A stretch of 64,000 nt of DNA, from positions 20,971,501-21,035,500 of the forward strand of contig NC_088926.1 of NCBI RefSeq assembly GCF_038396675.1, in the 5' to 3' direction. The stretch is from Hydra vulgaris. Its lineage: Eukaryota; Cnidaria; Hydrozoa; Anthoathecata; Hydridae. The notes beneath the pieces are model-generated. The model saw only the letters and a program-made list of their open reading frames with translations, was not told where the DNA came from and searched no databases. The translations under genes and the position numbers were made by a program. Below are positions 35,671 to 49,160 of this stretch, in pieces (the first letter of the stretch is position 1; the number at the start of each line of letters is the position of its first letter).

Positions 35671-35757
35671 GGAAACACTCAAAAAAACTTGAGTTTTTTG
35701 AGTGTTTCCTTATTTACCAATTATCTGGTTAATGTGATTAACCAGATAATTGGTAAA
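35671..35757. repeat. Pair of adjacent hairpins in CR1-like ORF2
   Basis: First hairpin: 35671 to about 35709, arms about 16-18 bp. Second: arms 35713-35733 and 35737-35757, perfect 21 bp, 3-nt loop. The inner arms together are the inverse of the two outer coding segments, and the sister copy at 7660-7720 has no such insertion. Confidence 0.9.
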
Positions 35758-37141
35758 AAAAGATGTTCTAACAATAATTTGCCACAAAAACTCATAATTG
35801 ATGGGGAAATGATCAGTAATAAAGAAACCATCGTTGAAAAGCTCAACGACTATTTCCTTAAAGTTGGCCCAAATTTAGCAAGTAAAATCCCAAAAAACAC
35901 CACAAATTTCAAATCCTATATAAAACCAACCAATATATCTATGAAAGAAGTTAGTTTAAATATAACTGAGGTGCGTAATGCGTACAACAGTCTGAAAAAT
36001 AAAAAATCCGCTGGCATTGATCAAATTAGCGTGAACGTAGATAAAGCAATCTTCGATATCATAGAACCATCTTTGTTTTATATTTTTAACCTTTCAATAC
36101 AATCCGGTATTGTACCGAAGAAATTAAAAATTGCTAAAATATCACCTATTTTTAAAACTGGCGATAACACAATTATGTCAAATTATAGACCTATTTCTGT
36201 CTTACCATGCTTTTCAAAATTGTTAGAACGTATTATGTATGATAAGCTTAATAAATATTTAACCAAAAACAAAATACCGTACAATAAACAATTTGGATTC
36301 AAAAAAAAATATTCAACGGATCATGCAGTAATCGAAAATTACCTGTCAAACAAGAAACAATACATAGTGTATAAAGAAAATGAAACAGGAAACAAAGTTA
36401 TAACTTGTGGTGTTTCCCAGGGATCCATCCTAGGACCACTATTATTCTTGTTGTACATTAACGATTTATATTTAGCTTCAAAGACTTTAAATCTTATTTT
36501 GTTTGCTGACGACTCTAATCTTTTTTACTCAAATAAAAATATAAAAGATCTTTTTAAAATATTTAATGAAGAACTAATAAAAGTTAATGATTGGATTATT
36601 TGTAATAAACTTTCATTAAATGTACTGAAAACTAAATTTTTGTTGTTTCATAAACCTAGTAAGAGTGATCACCTCCCTCTAAAATTACCCAATCTCTTTA
36701 TGAATAATTCAGTTATTAAAAGAGAATCAAATGTAAACTTCCTGAGAATAATATAAGATGAAAATATATCATGGAAAACTCATATTAAATCTATTGAAAA
36801 TAAAATTTCCAAAAATATTTCTGTTCTATATAGAGTTAAACCATTTCTTAATATCAAGTCTTTAAAAATTATATATTTTTCATTTGTCCATAGTTATCTA
36901 TCCTATTGCAATATTGCATGGGGAAGTAGCAACTATGGAAAGGTTAAAAAAATTTATAGTAAACAAAAAATTGCATGCAAAATTGTTTTTGACGTTAAGA
37001 GTGCTCATGGAGAGCCTTTCTTAATGGAACTTAATGCACTCAATGTTTATAAACTTAATATATATCAAGTTATGCTGTTCATGTTTAAATCTAAACATGG
37101 TTTGTCGCCTAATATATTTCACTCTTACTTTACTAAAATTT

Positions 37142-37224
37142 CTCAACCACAAATTGATAACCACAAATTTCTCAACCACAAATTGATAACCACAAATTTT
37201 TCAACCACAAATTGATAACCACAA
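37142..37224 (+). repeat. 29-bp tandem repeat, three copies, in ORF2
   Basis: Unit begins CTCAACCACAAATTGATAAC. Three near-identical copies; 29 is not a multiple of three, so the repeat shifts the frame in the RT C-terminal region. Confidence 0.9.
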
Positions 37225-37650
37225 GTACCCCACAAATTTTTCAAATGATAATTTTGTAGTTCCAATATTCTATTTCAAACTCAGTTCATTCCAAATTCAA
37301 TATCGTGGAGCATTTCTATGGAATGAATTTTTTCAAAAAATTAATAAAAATAACATTCTTCAAAACATATCTTTTGAACAATTCAAAATAGTATGTAAAC
37401 GTTTCTTATTAGGAAAAAATTTCGATCTAAAATATTTATTTTAAAATTTGATTATAAAATAATAAAAAAATATATAAACTGAAAAGGTTTTCATCTACTT
37501 TTTTTGTTTGTTTTCCTTTTGTGAAAAAGTCATAACTTATTATTATTTTTTTTTTGATCTTCCGACTTATATTTTTCATTTAAATATGTTGTTATTGAAA
37601 ACTTATGCTATTTTAATGTCTTATTATAAGTTTAATAATATCTTTGTAGA

Positions 37651-37651
37651 A

Positions 37652-37692
<41 letters not shown>
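37651..37692. repeat. (TA)n microsatellite
   Basis: Uninterrupted TA dinucleotides, about 20 units, in the CR1-like 3' UTR. Confidence 0.95.
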
Positions 37693-37693
<1 letters not shown>

Positions 37694-37747
37694 TTTTATG
37701 TTTAAAGTTTTTAAATTGTAATATTAACTGACAGCTTCAATGTTAAC

Positions 37748-37790
37748 GGGGCTCGGTGATAAGACAGTATGTCTTCTTCTTGCTCCGGCC
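37748..37790 (+). other. 3'-UTR stem-loop of CR1-like copy 2
   Basis: GGGGCTCGGTGATAAGACA pairs with TGTCTTCTTCTTGCTCC. It is the same structure as 9930-9974, with one GC pair weakened. Confidence 0.7.
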
Positions 37791-37856
37791 ATTTATTATA
37801 TATGTAAACGATTTTTCTCATTGTATATAGTATTATACGGCAAAATAAAATTGAAA

Positions 37857-38723
<867 letters not shown>

Positions 38724-39687
38724 ATATATATATATAAAATGTATATATATATGTATTCACCATCTGTCACAATCATAAGATAAAATGCTAATATATTATA
38801 CAGGGGTATTGTGTTGTTTGTAATTGTGTTGTATTTGTATTGTAAATGTATGCACATGGATACTTTTAAGTTGTTTCTTAAGCTTTATAAAATTATTAAT
38901 TTTTAAAAAGCTTGAACAACAAACAAACAAAACATTTATGTGCGTAAACGATTACACGTCTGTACAGTTTTAGCTAATTGAAACACTTTAATTTTTGTCT
39001 TCTTTCCACTAGGGCTACATGGATAACAGATACGTAAAAAAAAAAGTTTTTTTTTAATAATCAAGATACAACGGTTACAAAAGTTTAAGTGCAGCTAAAA
39101 GAATACCTTAATGCTTAAAGTACTTAAGTTATAAAATAACAAAATAGAGAAAATTTAATTTTCCAGAATAATATTTGGTACGTAAAAGTTGACGATTTGA
39201 AAATAGATTGGTTAAAAAAGGTACTTATTTTATTTGCGTAATCATTTAACTCTTAGAAAAAAGTGCTTAAGGGGGAAGTACCCCATAAATTAAGTTAAAA
39301 TTGAAAAAAAAATTTTTGTTTCCGAAGCAAAAATTAATGAAAAACACAATGAAATAAAGAGATTTTGTAAACAATATCAGGAAAATGGAGTAATTTAAAT
39401 TTTTTGAACCATACTCATTAAGTTTAACCATAGAAACGTATATAGCAACGATAAAGCTTCTGCTTATTTCAGAGGCTTGCATAAAGTTATAAATCTGCTT
39501 ATAAAATAGGCTTTATCTACTTTGTTTTTACTTTGTTTATCTACTATGCTTAAATTAAATTTGACTAGATTGCCTCTATTATTTTAGATTTTAAACATTC
39601 CTAAAATGCAAATATTTACCTTGTAATGAGTTGTTAAGTGTAATAAGAACATATTTTATCAAATTTTAACAAAAATTAGGCTCAATT
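38724..39687. other. AT-rich stretch without a recognised gene
   Basis: A short TA tract near 38723-38750, then AT-rich sequence. Probably includes the 5' region of the Mutator-like relic that follows. Confidence 0.4.
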
Positions 39688-41402
39688 ATGGAAGAAAAGA
39701 TCAAGCAAAGACCTAGAGTTACTGGAAAGAAAAGAGTTTTTTATGGCAACCAACTCATTTTATCATCACCACCATCATTGACAAACTCAAAAAACTATTC
39801 AGACAATAATACTTCAAGATCAGCCTGCAAGATTGAATATATTAAAAATGATATTCCAAATATAAATGATGAGAAAATAAAGGGTTATAGAATAATTGAT
39901 GTTCAATTTTTAAGCACTTTTTTGAAATCTTTATGCTGTCCACAGTGTATTAACGATAATAGCGATAATAGCTTGGTATCGAAAGAAAACTCTGTGAAAA
40001 AAAGGATATGCTTTGAATTTAATAGCTTGCTGCAGTGTTTGTGGATATAGAAAAGATTTCTATACATCTTAAGTTTGTAACCACACTCATGATATTAATC
40101 TTCGTATTGTATATAGCATGAGATCAACTGGGCAAGGGTATTCAGGGCTTGAAAAGTTTTCTGCATTAATGAACCTAGCAAGTGCGATAAGTAAAAAAAA
40201 TTACAATGGTTCTGTAAAGCTTATTACTGATGCTGTTACTACAGTTGCTAAAGAAACAATGCTTCAGGGTCCAAAGAAATAAAAGGTAATAGCAACGACA
40301 TTGTTGACACTGGAGTTTCAACTGATGAAACTTGGCAACGTAGAGGATACAGTTTACTAAACCGATTTGTGACAACATTGTTGATGGATAAAAGTGTTAG
40401 ATGTTGAGCTAATGAGTAGACTTGGTAAGCCATGTCAACTATGCGAAGATTTAAAATCTAAGAATTCAGAGAGCTATAAAAACTGGTACAAATCTTATAA
40501 TTGTAACGTAAATTGTTTTGGCTCAGCAGAAAGAATGGAAGTGACTGGTGCCAAACGCATATTTATCAAAGATCTGTCAAAGAATACAGATTGCAGTATA
40601 TAAATTTTATGGAGATGGTAACAGTAAAAGTTATCCGGCTGTGAAATTTATTTATCCTGGTGGTGAAAATTTATAATGTGTTGGGCATGTTCAGAAACGA
40701 GTTGGGACACGTTTAAGAAAATAAAACAACAACATGAAAAACCTCTCTGGCAGTGGAAAATTAACAGTTTTATTGATATGCTTCAAAACTATTATGGGAT
40801 TGCGGTAAGAAGTAATAAAAACAATCTTCAAGGCATGAAAAAATCCATTCCTGCTACACTTTTTCATGCTGCCTCATCAAAGGAAAATAACTGGCACACT
40901 CACTGTCCACTTGGTGCAGATATCAGAAAGAAAGAGCAACAGGCAAATCAACGTACAATCCAGGTGCAGGACTTCCTCTATCAATTATAAAACATTTAAA
41001 ACCAATATATGCAGATTTAAGTGAGGAGTCTTTGTTGAGTAAACGTTTGCATGGGCAGACACAAAATCAAAACGAAAGTCTAAATGCAATGATTTGGGAT
41101 CGAATCCCAAAAACAAAGTATGTCAGCCTAACACAGTTAAAATTTGGAACATACGATGCTGTATGAGAAAAAGTTCTCTTTTAATTTATAAATAGTTAAA
41201 CATGACACCTGGGAAATATACATCAAGTTTGTGCGATAATCAAAATCGAAGACGTATTTATATAGCTGGATATAAAAATCATTGGAGTCATCCAAGAAGC
41301 GGCGAAAGATTTTACGAGGGTTGTCAAAAGCATCAAAAGACAAATGTGAAAACATTGAAGGAAGTCAGTATGCTCCTGGGTCATTCTGAAACTTTATTTT
41401 AA
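39688..41402 (+). pseudogene. Mutator-like transposase relic
   Basis: Begins MEEKIKQRPRVTGKKRVFYG, then GYRIIDVQFLSTFLKSLCCP with a CPQC zinc pair. After several breaks comes VSTDETWQRRGYSLLNRFVT, the region of the first catalytic Asp in animal Mutator-like transposases. KVLDVELMSRLGKPCQLCE follows in the next frame, then ERMEVTGAKRIF, YGDGNSKSYPAVKF (second Asp), CVGHVQKRVGTRL, LQNYYGIAVR, LNAMIWDRIPKTK (conserved N-x-x-x-W region) and RRKILRGLSKASKDKCENIE near the end. Motif order matches the Mutator-like transposase domain family common in arthropods and cnidarians. At least five frame breaks make it inactive. Its terminal repeats were not found. Confidence 0.8.
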
Positions 41403-42056
41403 ACATAATGTAGATATATTATATATTTTTTGTAAAATTGAATTTTTTTTCTTTCTGTTTTTGCGTTTTTCTCAAAACAAGGTTTTTAAATGCCCCGGCT
41501 GTGATAACTTTGGAACCGCTTGGTGTTTAATGATGAAATTTTCAGTACTTGTCCTATTTTATACCTTCTGTGATTTGAACTTCTACTTTTATGAAATACT
41601 TGACAGAACACGTTCTACATCTATTTCAGTTGCCTAATTTTGACCAAATTTTATTAAACGACAATATATTTGCCCTCTGAAGAACTGTCATATTTTTCAT
41701 AAAATTATAGGTTCAGATCACAGTTCAAAGGGAATTGCAATATGAAAGTTTGAATATATGTAGTTCTTCAGATAAGTTAGCCGGGTCATTAACTTTTTTT
41801 TGGTTATTTTTTCAATATTTTCTTGGTTACTATGGCAACAAAACACAACTTAAAAAAAAATTTATTCTGATATATAAAACTTTGACATAATATATTGTTT
41901 AAAATCAATTTTACTGTTTGAACATGAGTTTTAACATTTTTGGGGTACTTATCAAGATATATGAAATGTATTTGAATGGTCAATTCGGACAACCTTTCGA
42001 TACCAATTTACTGCGGAGTAAGAAAGCATGTAAATAAACGTATTCCAAATAATGCG
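41403..42056. other. AT-rich stretch without a recognised gene
   Basis: Spacer between the Mutator-like relic (plus) and the P-type transposase (minus); probably 3' untranslated sequence of both. Confidence 0.4.
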
Positions 42057-45005
42057 TCATGTTTTCGGCCTTTTACGAGGTATATCCACGTCATGAACAT
42101 CCAGTTTCAATATTTCTTTGTCTCTACCTCGTGTGTTTCCATTCATAACTTGGATTAATCCATCGCCCTTAACATTCAAACCCAACACATTTCGATTGAA
42201 TTCTTCCAGAGTAGGGTTTTCGTTACAACCTCCTTTTCTTTGTTGCTTTAAAAAATACTCTTCTATCGGGTCTTGTGTAAATTTTTCAGACAGCAAAAAT
42301 GTGTTATACATGTTCTTTATTTTGTTTTTCGGTATGTTTTTAATTTTGTTATAGACGAAATACAATAATAGCTCTTTTGAGCCAACATAATATTTGGTTA
42401 TTCATTTCAAGGTGTTGCTCTGAATAAAAACTATATTTAAAACTATTAAACTAAATAAAAAATTCTAACTATATGTAAATAGAAAAAATTTAACTATTAA
42501 AAGCGTTTATGCTCAAGTTTAAACTGACTATGACACCAATATTTGTTGAAGGCTATTATCAATTAAATACAAACTGTATTTATAGCAAGTCATCCAGCTA
42601 ATACATATTCTCATCCTATAGTGCTTTTTAAAATGCTTAGTTATAATTTTAATGAATTACCTGTACTGCCAGGTTTACTCTCATTCTGAATTGTGGTGTT
42701 AAGTGTATATGCTCATCTCGAAGCTTGTGTCCCATTTGTAGCCCTGGGGCGGCTCGTAAAAGATCCAAGATCACATTCATACAGGGTCATAATTTGGTGC
42801 CAGCCCAATTCTTGTCCTTGATACTAAAATTTAAAGAAATTAAATAATTTCAATTAAACAACCACCATCAATGTTTATCAATCAATATTATTAATAAGAA
42901 TGTTGAAAATTCAACTAACAAAACTTAATAATTCACTAATAAATATGATAAAGAATGATAGGCAAGTAAAGAACAATATTTTAATTTCAAATGGGATACC
43001 ATTAAATTTTTGGACTTTTTATTCCAATGTGAATTTTCTAAGTTATTTCTTGTAGTCTTGATTAAGTGAGGTACATCACAGAAGAAGTAAATTTTTCTTT
43101 CTACAAGAAAATAAAGTTTGTACGACTCTAACTTTTGTATAAAAATCAAAGAATGCAATAGAGATCATTTACTTAACTGCTTTAGTATATTTATAACTAG
43201 ATATATAATAGATATATAAGATATATTTATAACTAGATATATAATAGATAAATAATACAAAATATCAAGAATAGTTTTGTAGCTACCTGGAGCACAATGG
43301 TTCCATGTCCAGTGAACTACTCCATCTACTATATTTTGCTGCAGTCTTCCAATTTATGAATGTTGTGGAACTTTCTATTTGGGCTCGCTCCATCAGATAC
43401 TATAGCCCTTGCTTTAAGTCCAATGGATTCCAATATCATTATAGCATTCCATGCGCAAGTGTATATTTGATCACTATTGAATCCTTCTGAGGCAAAATGC
43501 CAAAAACAATAACATAAGGATGAAAAAATTCCTCTAACCATAAATACGATAACATACTGTGCAAGATTTAATTCAGAATCACTTCCTTCTTTATCACTGC
43601 CACATCTTCTTCCAAATTCATTTAGAGCATCATTAATAGATCCCATCTCTGTAAAACCTACCAATTTTCCAGTTGTTTTGCAAAAGACAAAACCACTTTT
43701 AATTTTCATTTCATCAAAAATCAAGCTTACATTTTCCTTACACTCTTTCATGTTGTTAGCTTTCAATGTTTCAATAAGACCTCTAATTATATCAACATTA
43801 AAACCACAACCAGGATCTGTGAAATTAATGTACTTCAAAAAAGTATTTTTGCATTGTAAAAATAAAAATGGTGAATTACGTATGTGTTGATATGTACCAG
43901 GACTTTTAAGGTATATGCTAAGACACCATCTTATTATTAATGGATGCCAAACCATACTCTTACCACTTTTTTATGACAATAAAATATTTCAAAAGGAATA
44001 TCTGACTGACTATTAATAATCTCCTTTAAAAATATATTTATTTTAAAATCAAGAGCAACACCTTCCTTTACTAAATGTTCTTTTACTTTACACTCAAAAC
44101 GAGCAGTTTTTGATGTTGAGAGCTTTTTCTCTCGTTCCAATGCTTTTAGTTTAACAATTAGTTGATGTTTAGTAAGGTACCTGTCATTTACTTTTGAAAA
44201 ATCCCGGTACTTAGCTTTTACTGAATTTGATGCTATTGTCATAAGACATCTCTTATAACCAGAACAATAATCACATTTTTCTTTTTTATCGTTATTATTG
44301 ATCAGAATTGAACAGCTAAATGATCTTATAACTGAAAAATCATTCCAACCGCTCATAAATTTTGTTTCTATAATGCCAACAATTTTTTTTAGATTAGACT
44401 GAAAATTTTCTGGACTTAATTTTATTAGTTTTTGCTTAATTAATTCAGGAAAGTTACAATTACCAGAGCAAATTCTTGCACTCTTTTCAATGGCAGTAGT
44501 TTTATTAAGAAATTTTGACAAATGATTAATAACTTTATTTTCCTTTGAAATCTGTTTGTTAAAAGTATGCAATGTCCATAAATTACTATCTAAAAGTGTA
44601 ATGGTTTTGTAAATCATAACAAAGTCTAACATATCTATTGACACAAACTTGTCATCAAAAAACTTAATCTGAAACTGCTCAGCTACTTTTTTTAAATTAG
44701 GAAGTTTTGCAGGCTTAGAGGATTTTGGTCTGCCAGATTTTTTTGTTTTACAAATATTGCACTGGTCATTATGCTGTTTAAACTGATATGGCAAAGTAGG
44801 CTTGTAGTTTTTTTGTTTTTTTTGTTTTCCAGTATGATATAATTTCATGTAGCACTTGTTACATAAAGTGTGTGGATGTATATTTGCTTCATCTAAATCA
44901 ACATCAATATCATGAGTGTATTTTAAGACCTCTTTTAAAGACTGTTTTTTGTTCAAGGTAGCCTTTAAAGAGTTTAATTTGTTTACCGCAAATCCTGCAA
45001 CAGTT
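42057..45005 (-). pseudogene. P-element-type transposase (spliced, damaged)
   Basis: The first frame 44956-43937 contains CNKCYMKLYHTGKQKKQK (a Cys pair of an N-terminal zinc module), CNICKTKKSGRPKSSKPAKL and YLTKHQLIVKLKALEREKK. A one-frame change near 43945 leads into 43955-43329 with WHPLIIRWCLSIYLKSPGTY and SLIFDEMKIKSGFVF (first catalytic Asp, residue 81 of that frame), then KLVGFTEMGSINDALNEF and AIVSDGASPNRKF (second Asp, residue 188). More exons: WTWNHCAPG before a CAG/GTAGCT donor near 43285; ERKIYFFCDVPHLIKTTRNN after a TTGTAG acceptor near 43106; AAPGLQMGHKLRDEHIHL near 42750; FTQDPIEEYFLKQQRKGGCN to the stop at 42057. The order is that of P/THAP-type transposases with an RNase H fold. 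Probably drives the surrounding 14-kb element. Confidence 0.85.
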
Positions 45006-45065
45006 TGAAAGAATTTTTAAATGGTCTTCCATTCACAATAAAATGCACAGAGCTGCAAAGTATAC

Positions 45066-45161
<96 letters not shown>

Positions 45162-46049
45162 GTGTGTTTATGTGATTGTGTTTGTGTGTGTGTGTGTGTT
45201 ATAACTTTTATACAAAACAAATAGAAAAACAATTTATCATAATTTTAAAGAATTTGGCAAAACCAATTTATGGCATACTGCAAGAATAACTAAGTATTTA
45301 ATATTAACATAATATGATTTACCAGTTATATATAAACTAAATTTTATTTGACAAAAACAAATGGGTTATTATGTGCTTTTTATGACAAATGAAATATGTA
45401 AAATATGAAAGATGAAAACATTAAATATCTGGGTGCATTTTTCAAGAATATTATAAAATTGAACAACTTTTTAAAAGACTTTGCTTGATCTAACGTAATA
45501 CACCTACAAAAAAAAATGTTTAGTGGACTATATATTTAATTTCTAGAGTGGTCGTGGCAAAAAATGGCGACTTATCGGAACAAAAAAACTAAAAAAATGC
45601 ACAAAATTAAGGCTGGTGAATGAAGGATGAAGGAATTAAATGAAACCAGATCTTGGCAAAAAAAATTATTTACGCTTTTTTATATTTTGCTATACTTTTT
45701 TTAGTCATTTTAAAATTATCCTTACAGGTCCATTTTATCATTGACAGGCTTTGGTTTACACGAAAAAAGTTCCCAAATTAAAAATGTTTATCTTAAAAAA
45801 ATAATGATATCTATTCGTGCCGACAACTAACTTCCTTTATCTGGGTGTAATTTGTTTAGTAATTTGACAACACGTGAAGTAGTTACTTTAGCCTGAACAG
45901 TCTTACTAAACAAAAGCTTTAAAAGTTTAAACTAATATCATGTGATAAGAGTTTCGGTCATAAATCTGTATGGAGCCATTTTATTAGATTTTTTGTTGAC
46001 AGTAGAAAATTTAGAATTTTTCAGAAACTCGCATTGTTTCTGCGGCCTC
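45006..46049. other. Right flank of the P-like transposon
   Basis: Contains a (TA)n array at about 45070-45158 followed by a short (TG)n run near 45184-45200, then AT-rich sequence to the right terminal inverted repeat. No gene seen. Confidence 0.5.
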
Positions 46050-46096
46050 TTTGATGTTAAACAATAGGTTACAGGTCCATCTCTTATATGTCTATG

Positions 46097-46960
46097 GTAT
46101 AATCTATGGGCATCTAAAGATTGCCAAAGTATGCAAACAGTCAGTAAAAACGAATGCAAATTTTTTTCTCTAAATATTAACAAAAGAAACACAAATAACA
46201 AAGTAAGCGAAACATTTTTTAAAATTGCGCATTTTTTATTACCCACCAATGAAAATAATCTAATCAGAAAATTAGGATGCGACAAATTATGTTCGCAGTG
46301 CAAGTCTGAAGACGAAACCATATACCATATGATGTATAAATGCGAAAAGGTGCAACCTTTAATTTTGTTTTTATTAGATTATTTGGACCAAATATATCCA
46401 ACGGAATTTCCTCATTATAACACTTTGAAATTTATTTTATTTAAATATGGGGCAAACGCAGTCAACAAAGAGTTTAGGTATATTTTATTGGAAACTCTCG
46501 TGGTAGAAATTTATTTTAATCGAATGAAAAGTTTTTTTGAGAAGAAATGTTTTAGTGTAAAGTTTTTGCTTAAAAAGTTTGAATGCAAAGTCAAACGGTT
46601 GCTTATAAACGAAAGATTAGTAATAATTAACCAAAACGAGCAAAACAAATATAAATACGAATTAAGAAATATTTTTAAGAAAGGAGTTTTAAATCTAGTC
46701 GCTGATATACATAATTATTTTGAATAATTTTCTTTTTTCTTTTTTAATACTTATTTTTGTTTTTTTTGAATTTGTTTTTTCTCTCAGGGATTTCTATAAC
46801 TATTATATTTATTATATATAAGTCAGAAAGATGTCCTTGTGAAAAAGGACTTATTTATTTTTAAAAAAAGAAAACTTAACCTTTTTTAAATTTTTAATGA
46901 GCCATGAAGTTAAAAACAAATTAACAACAAAATAAATTTTTTAACTAATCGCTAACACAC
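46097..46960 (+). mobile_element. Element E, second part (ORF2 C-terminus and 3' UTR)
   Basis: Resumes with YNLWASKDCQSMQT, exactly where 31958 breaks off, and runs open to the stop at 46725-46727. It contains CSQCKSEDETIYHMMYKC, a C-X2-C-X8-H-X4-C knuckle, then FNRMKSFFEKKCFSVKFLLK and the common C-terminus LVADIHNYFE. The 3' UTR to 46960 matches those of A and F. At 46961 the CACTA-like insertion begins. Confidence 0.9.
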
Positions 46961-47683
46961 CCCAGTCGGCATATCTAGTATTGCAAATACTTGGAGTATT
47001 GATCACGTATAACTTACCGCCATTGATATTAGAAAAATGCGCATTTAGTTTTAAAATTGGAATTCGACTTCAATAACAGTTATTTATCAAAAATACGTAT
47101 TCATGATATTTGGTCAAAATCGGATATGATATCGAACCCGATTTTGATCAAATATTAACAAATAAGGAAAAAAACGAAAATCTTTGCTTTTAAAGCGCAT
47201 GCTTAAACTAATATAGCCAACATAAAATTTAAATTAAAAAGGTTTCTCTTGAGCAATTTAGTAAATTATCACCAGTACAGTTACAGTACTTTTTTGCACT
47301 AAAAAAGTTACTAAAACTTTATCATAAAAATATTTATTACTACTTTTAAATTTAATATTTTAGTTTTATGAAGTCCTAAATTCCCAGACTCGCCATGCTT
47401 GCTCCATGCATGGCCCACCATCGGTGCCATGACTGTCCCACCATCAACCGACAAGCATGGCCCAAGCCAAGTGTTGCTCACCGTTTAATGCATGGTCCAT
47501 GCATGGCAGCCGTTTTTCGACCAGCGTTTAGCCGTTGTTTTACCAGTGTTCATTTTATGTTATTTTTAGTTCGTTTTATTTATTTTAATTACTTTAAACC
47601 GGCGTTTATACGTTGCTTTGCCATTCCTCATTTTTATGTTATTTACTTAGCACATAAGAGAAGTTAAATTAAGAGGAATTCCT

Positions 47684-48284
47684 CGTTCTTCCTTTGTTCT
47701 AATACGTAATGAATTGCCGGAGGAAAAATATGAAAATAAGTCAATCTTTACTTAACTCAAACAAGGTATGCGCGAAAACATACAATTGATGAGATATTTC
47801 AAAATATTATAAAATGGAATGTAGAAAAGTCCACCGTTTTTGCAATACGCTCTATATTGATAAATATTTTATATTTCAATAAAAGTTAATTAAAATACAA
47901 ATCAAATTCACATAAAGGTTTAAGATTAGCAAAAGCTTAACCATCATTTCTTCGGCCGCCATTTATTCGACCATATGGTGTTTATCGTTCTTCCTTTGTT
48001 CTAATACGTAATGAATTGCCGGAGGAAAAATATGAAAATTAGTCAATCTTTACTTAACTCAAACAAGGTATGCGCGAAAACATACAATTGATGAGATATT
48101 TCAAAATATTATAAAATGGAATGTAGAAAAGTCCACCGTTTTTGCAATACGCTCTATATTGATAAATATTTTATATTTCAATAAAAGTTAATTAAAATAC
48201 AAATCAAATTCACATAAAGGTTTAAGATTAGCAAAAGCTTAACCATCATTTCTTCGGCCGTTATTTATTCGACCATATGGTGTT
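47684..48284. repeat. 302-bp direct tandem duplication
   Basis: Copy 1 47684-47985 and copy 2 47986 to about 48284, beginning CGTTCTTCCTTTGTTCTAAT. Only a few substitutions distinguish the copies (for example GAAAATAAG/GAAAATTAG and GGCCGCC/GGCCGTT). No coding content recognised. Confidence 0.95.
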
Positions 48285-48779
48285 AAATGTCGATACTCCT
48301 CGACTTCACATTTTACTGCAATCTTTCTCACATGTCAAACTGCTACTGATAAATCTAAAATAAAACAATTGAGTCGTTCGTAATATAAGACATTTACACT
48401 TAAAAAATGACATCTACACTTATTATACTACGTTACTTAACAAATCACTCGCTGACAGTTTTACATCGTTGTCAACAATCGCTCCAAACAAGTTTTTATT
48501 TATTTTTATAGACATAAAAAATAAAATTCATATGTATATAAAAATAGATTTAAAAAAAAGGATAAAAATCAATGACGATACACTTAAAGGCAAAAAAATG
48601 TAAAGAAAATACAATGTTTGTTTTACATAGGATTACAACCAAAATCTGCTAAACAGCTGAAAGTTAAAAAAATGTTAAATAAGCTTCAAAACTGTAATAA
48701 AATGTAAGAAATGTAATTTTTGCATTAAGTAAAAAAAGTTTAAAATAACACATAAAACAAACTTTAATAAAAATAACAA

Positions 48780-49160
48780 ATAAAATAAATTAAATCAAAT
48801 TCAAGACAAAATCTTTCAAGAGTTTGCATTAACCAGCGTTTGATGCACCATTCAACATCTGCTTCATATCCACCTTTTTCATGCTTTCAAAGTGTGACTG
48901 TTAAATTGATAAAAAATATATTTAAAAGCTATTCACTTAATTGTCACCAAAATTGTACTTACTGTCGATGATAACTGGAACTTTGAACTTTTCAAATAAA
49001 TAATGCCACATTTATTTTTTGAGTTGATCATCAACATCATTATCATCAAAAACTTGACTGGTTGCTAAATAATAACAATAATTTGCGTCATTATGTAAAT
49101 GAAAATAATTTCCAGTTGAATAAGTTGCAGTAGCTAAATTATTTATCGGGCTTTTTAATT
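48780..49160 (-). pseudogene. Extra degenerate copy of the DUF4806 C-terminal exon
   Basis: Minus strand near 48935-48800 reads KHEKGGYEADVEWCIKRWLM, clearly related to KHEKSASNADVEKCIKRWLM at 50200-50110. A stop precedes it. The neighbouring 49150-48960 has short coding-like sequence with a splice donor but is unrecognised. Suggests duplication of the end of the gene within the element. Confidence 0.55.

Larger units (their letters stand above)
34467..37443 (+). pseudogene. CR1-like copy 2 ORF2 (endonuclease and reverse transcriptase)
   Basis: ATG at 34467 (MDDNFLFNFNKENSSFDDYF), stops near 34637, then an open endonuclease frame 34666-35526. It has FKIISLTETWLKSNEK (catalytic Glu), GGGVSIFIHKS, IINSIYRKPGG, VYLTGDYNINLL and FDIADHFPIF (Asp-His). 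The RT follows: KKSAGIDQISVNV, NYRPISVLPCFSKLLERIMY, CGVSQGSILGPLLFLLYIND and FADDSNLFYSN with both catalytic Asp. A stretch between NKQFGFKKKYSTDHAVIE and NYLSNKKQYIVY is deleted. A stop at 36754 and a 29-bp triplication at 37142-37224 break the C-terminus. Confidence 0.85.
33700..37850 (+). mobile_element. CR1-like LINE, copy 2 (nearly full length)
   Basis: ORF1, ORF2 endonuclease and RT, and a 3' UTR with the family hairpin (37748-37790), followed by a TA-rich tail. The same family as 6205-10050, but with most of ORF1 present. It lies within the P-like transposon, so it was either carried by it or inserted later. The 5' end is not precisely defined. Confidence 0.8.

Noticed and set aside
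43937-43955. An intron between the two long frames of the P-type transposase (GTAAGAGTA looks like a donor)
   Set aside because: The second frame continues the conserved WHPLIIRW sequence within a few bases, so a one-frame shift is simpler; not fully excluded.
47395-47667. A 90-residue Cys/His-rich open frame
   Set aside because: Encoded by the repeated CCATGCATGG subterminal sequence of the inner CACTA-like element; the same sequence at 55200-55340 also gives meaningless frames.
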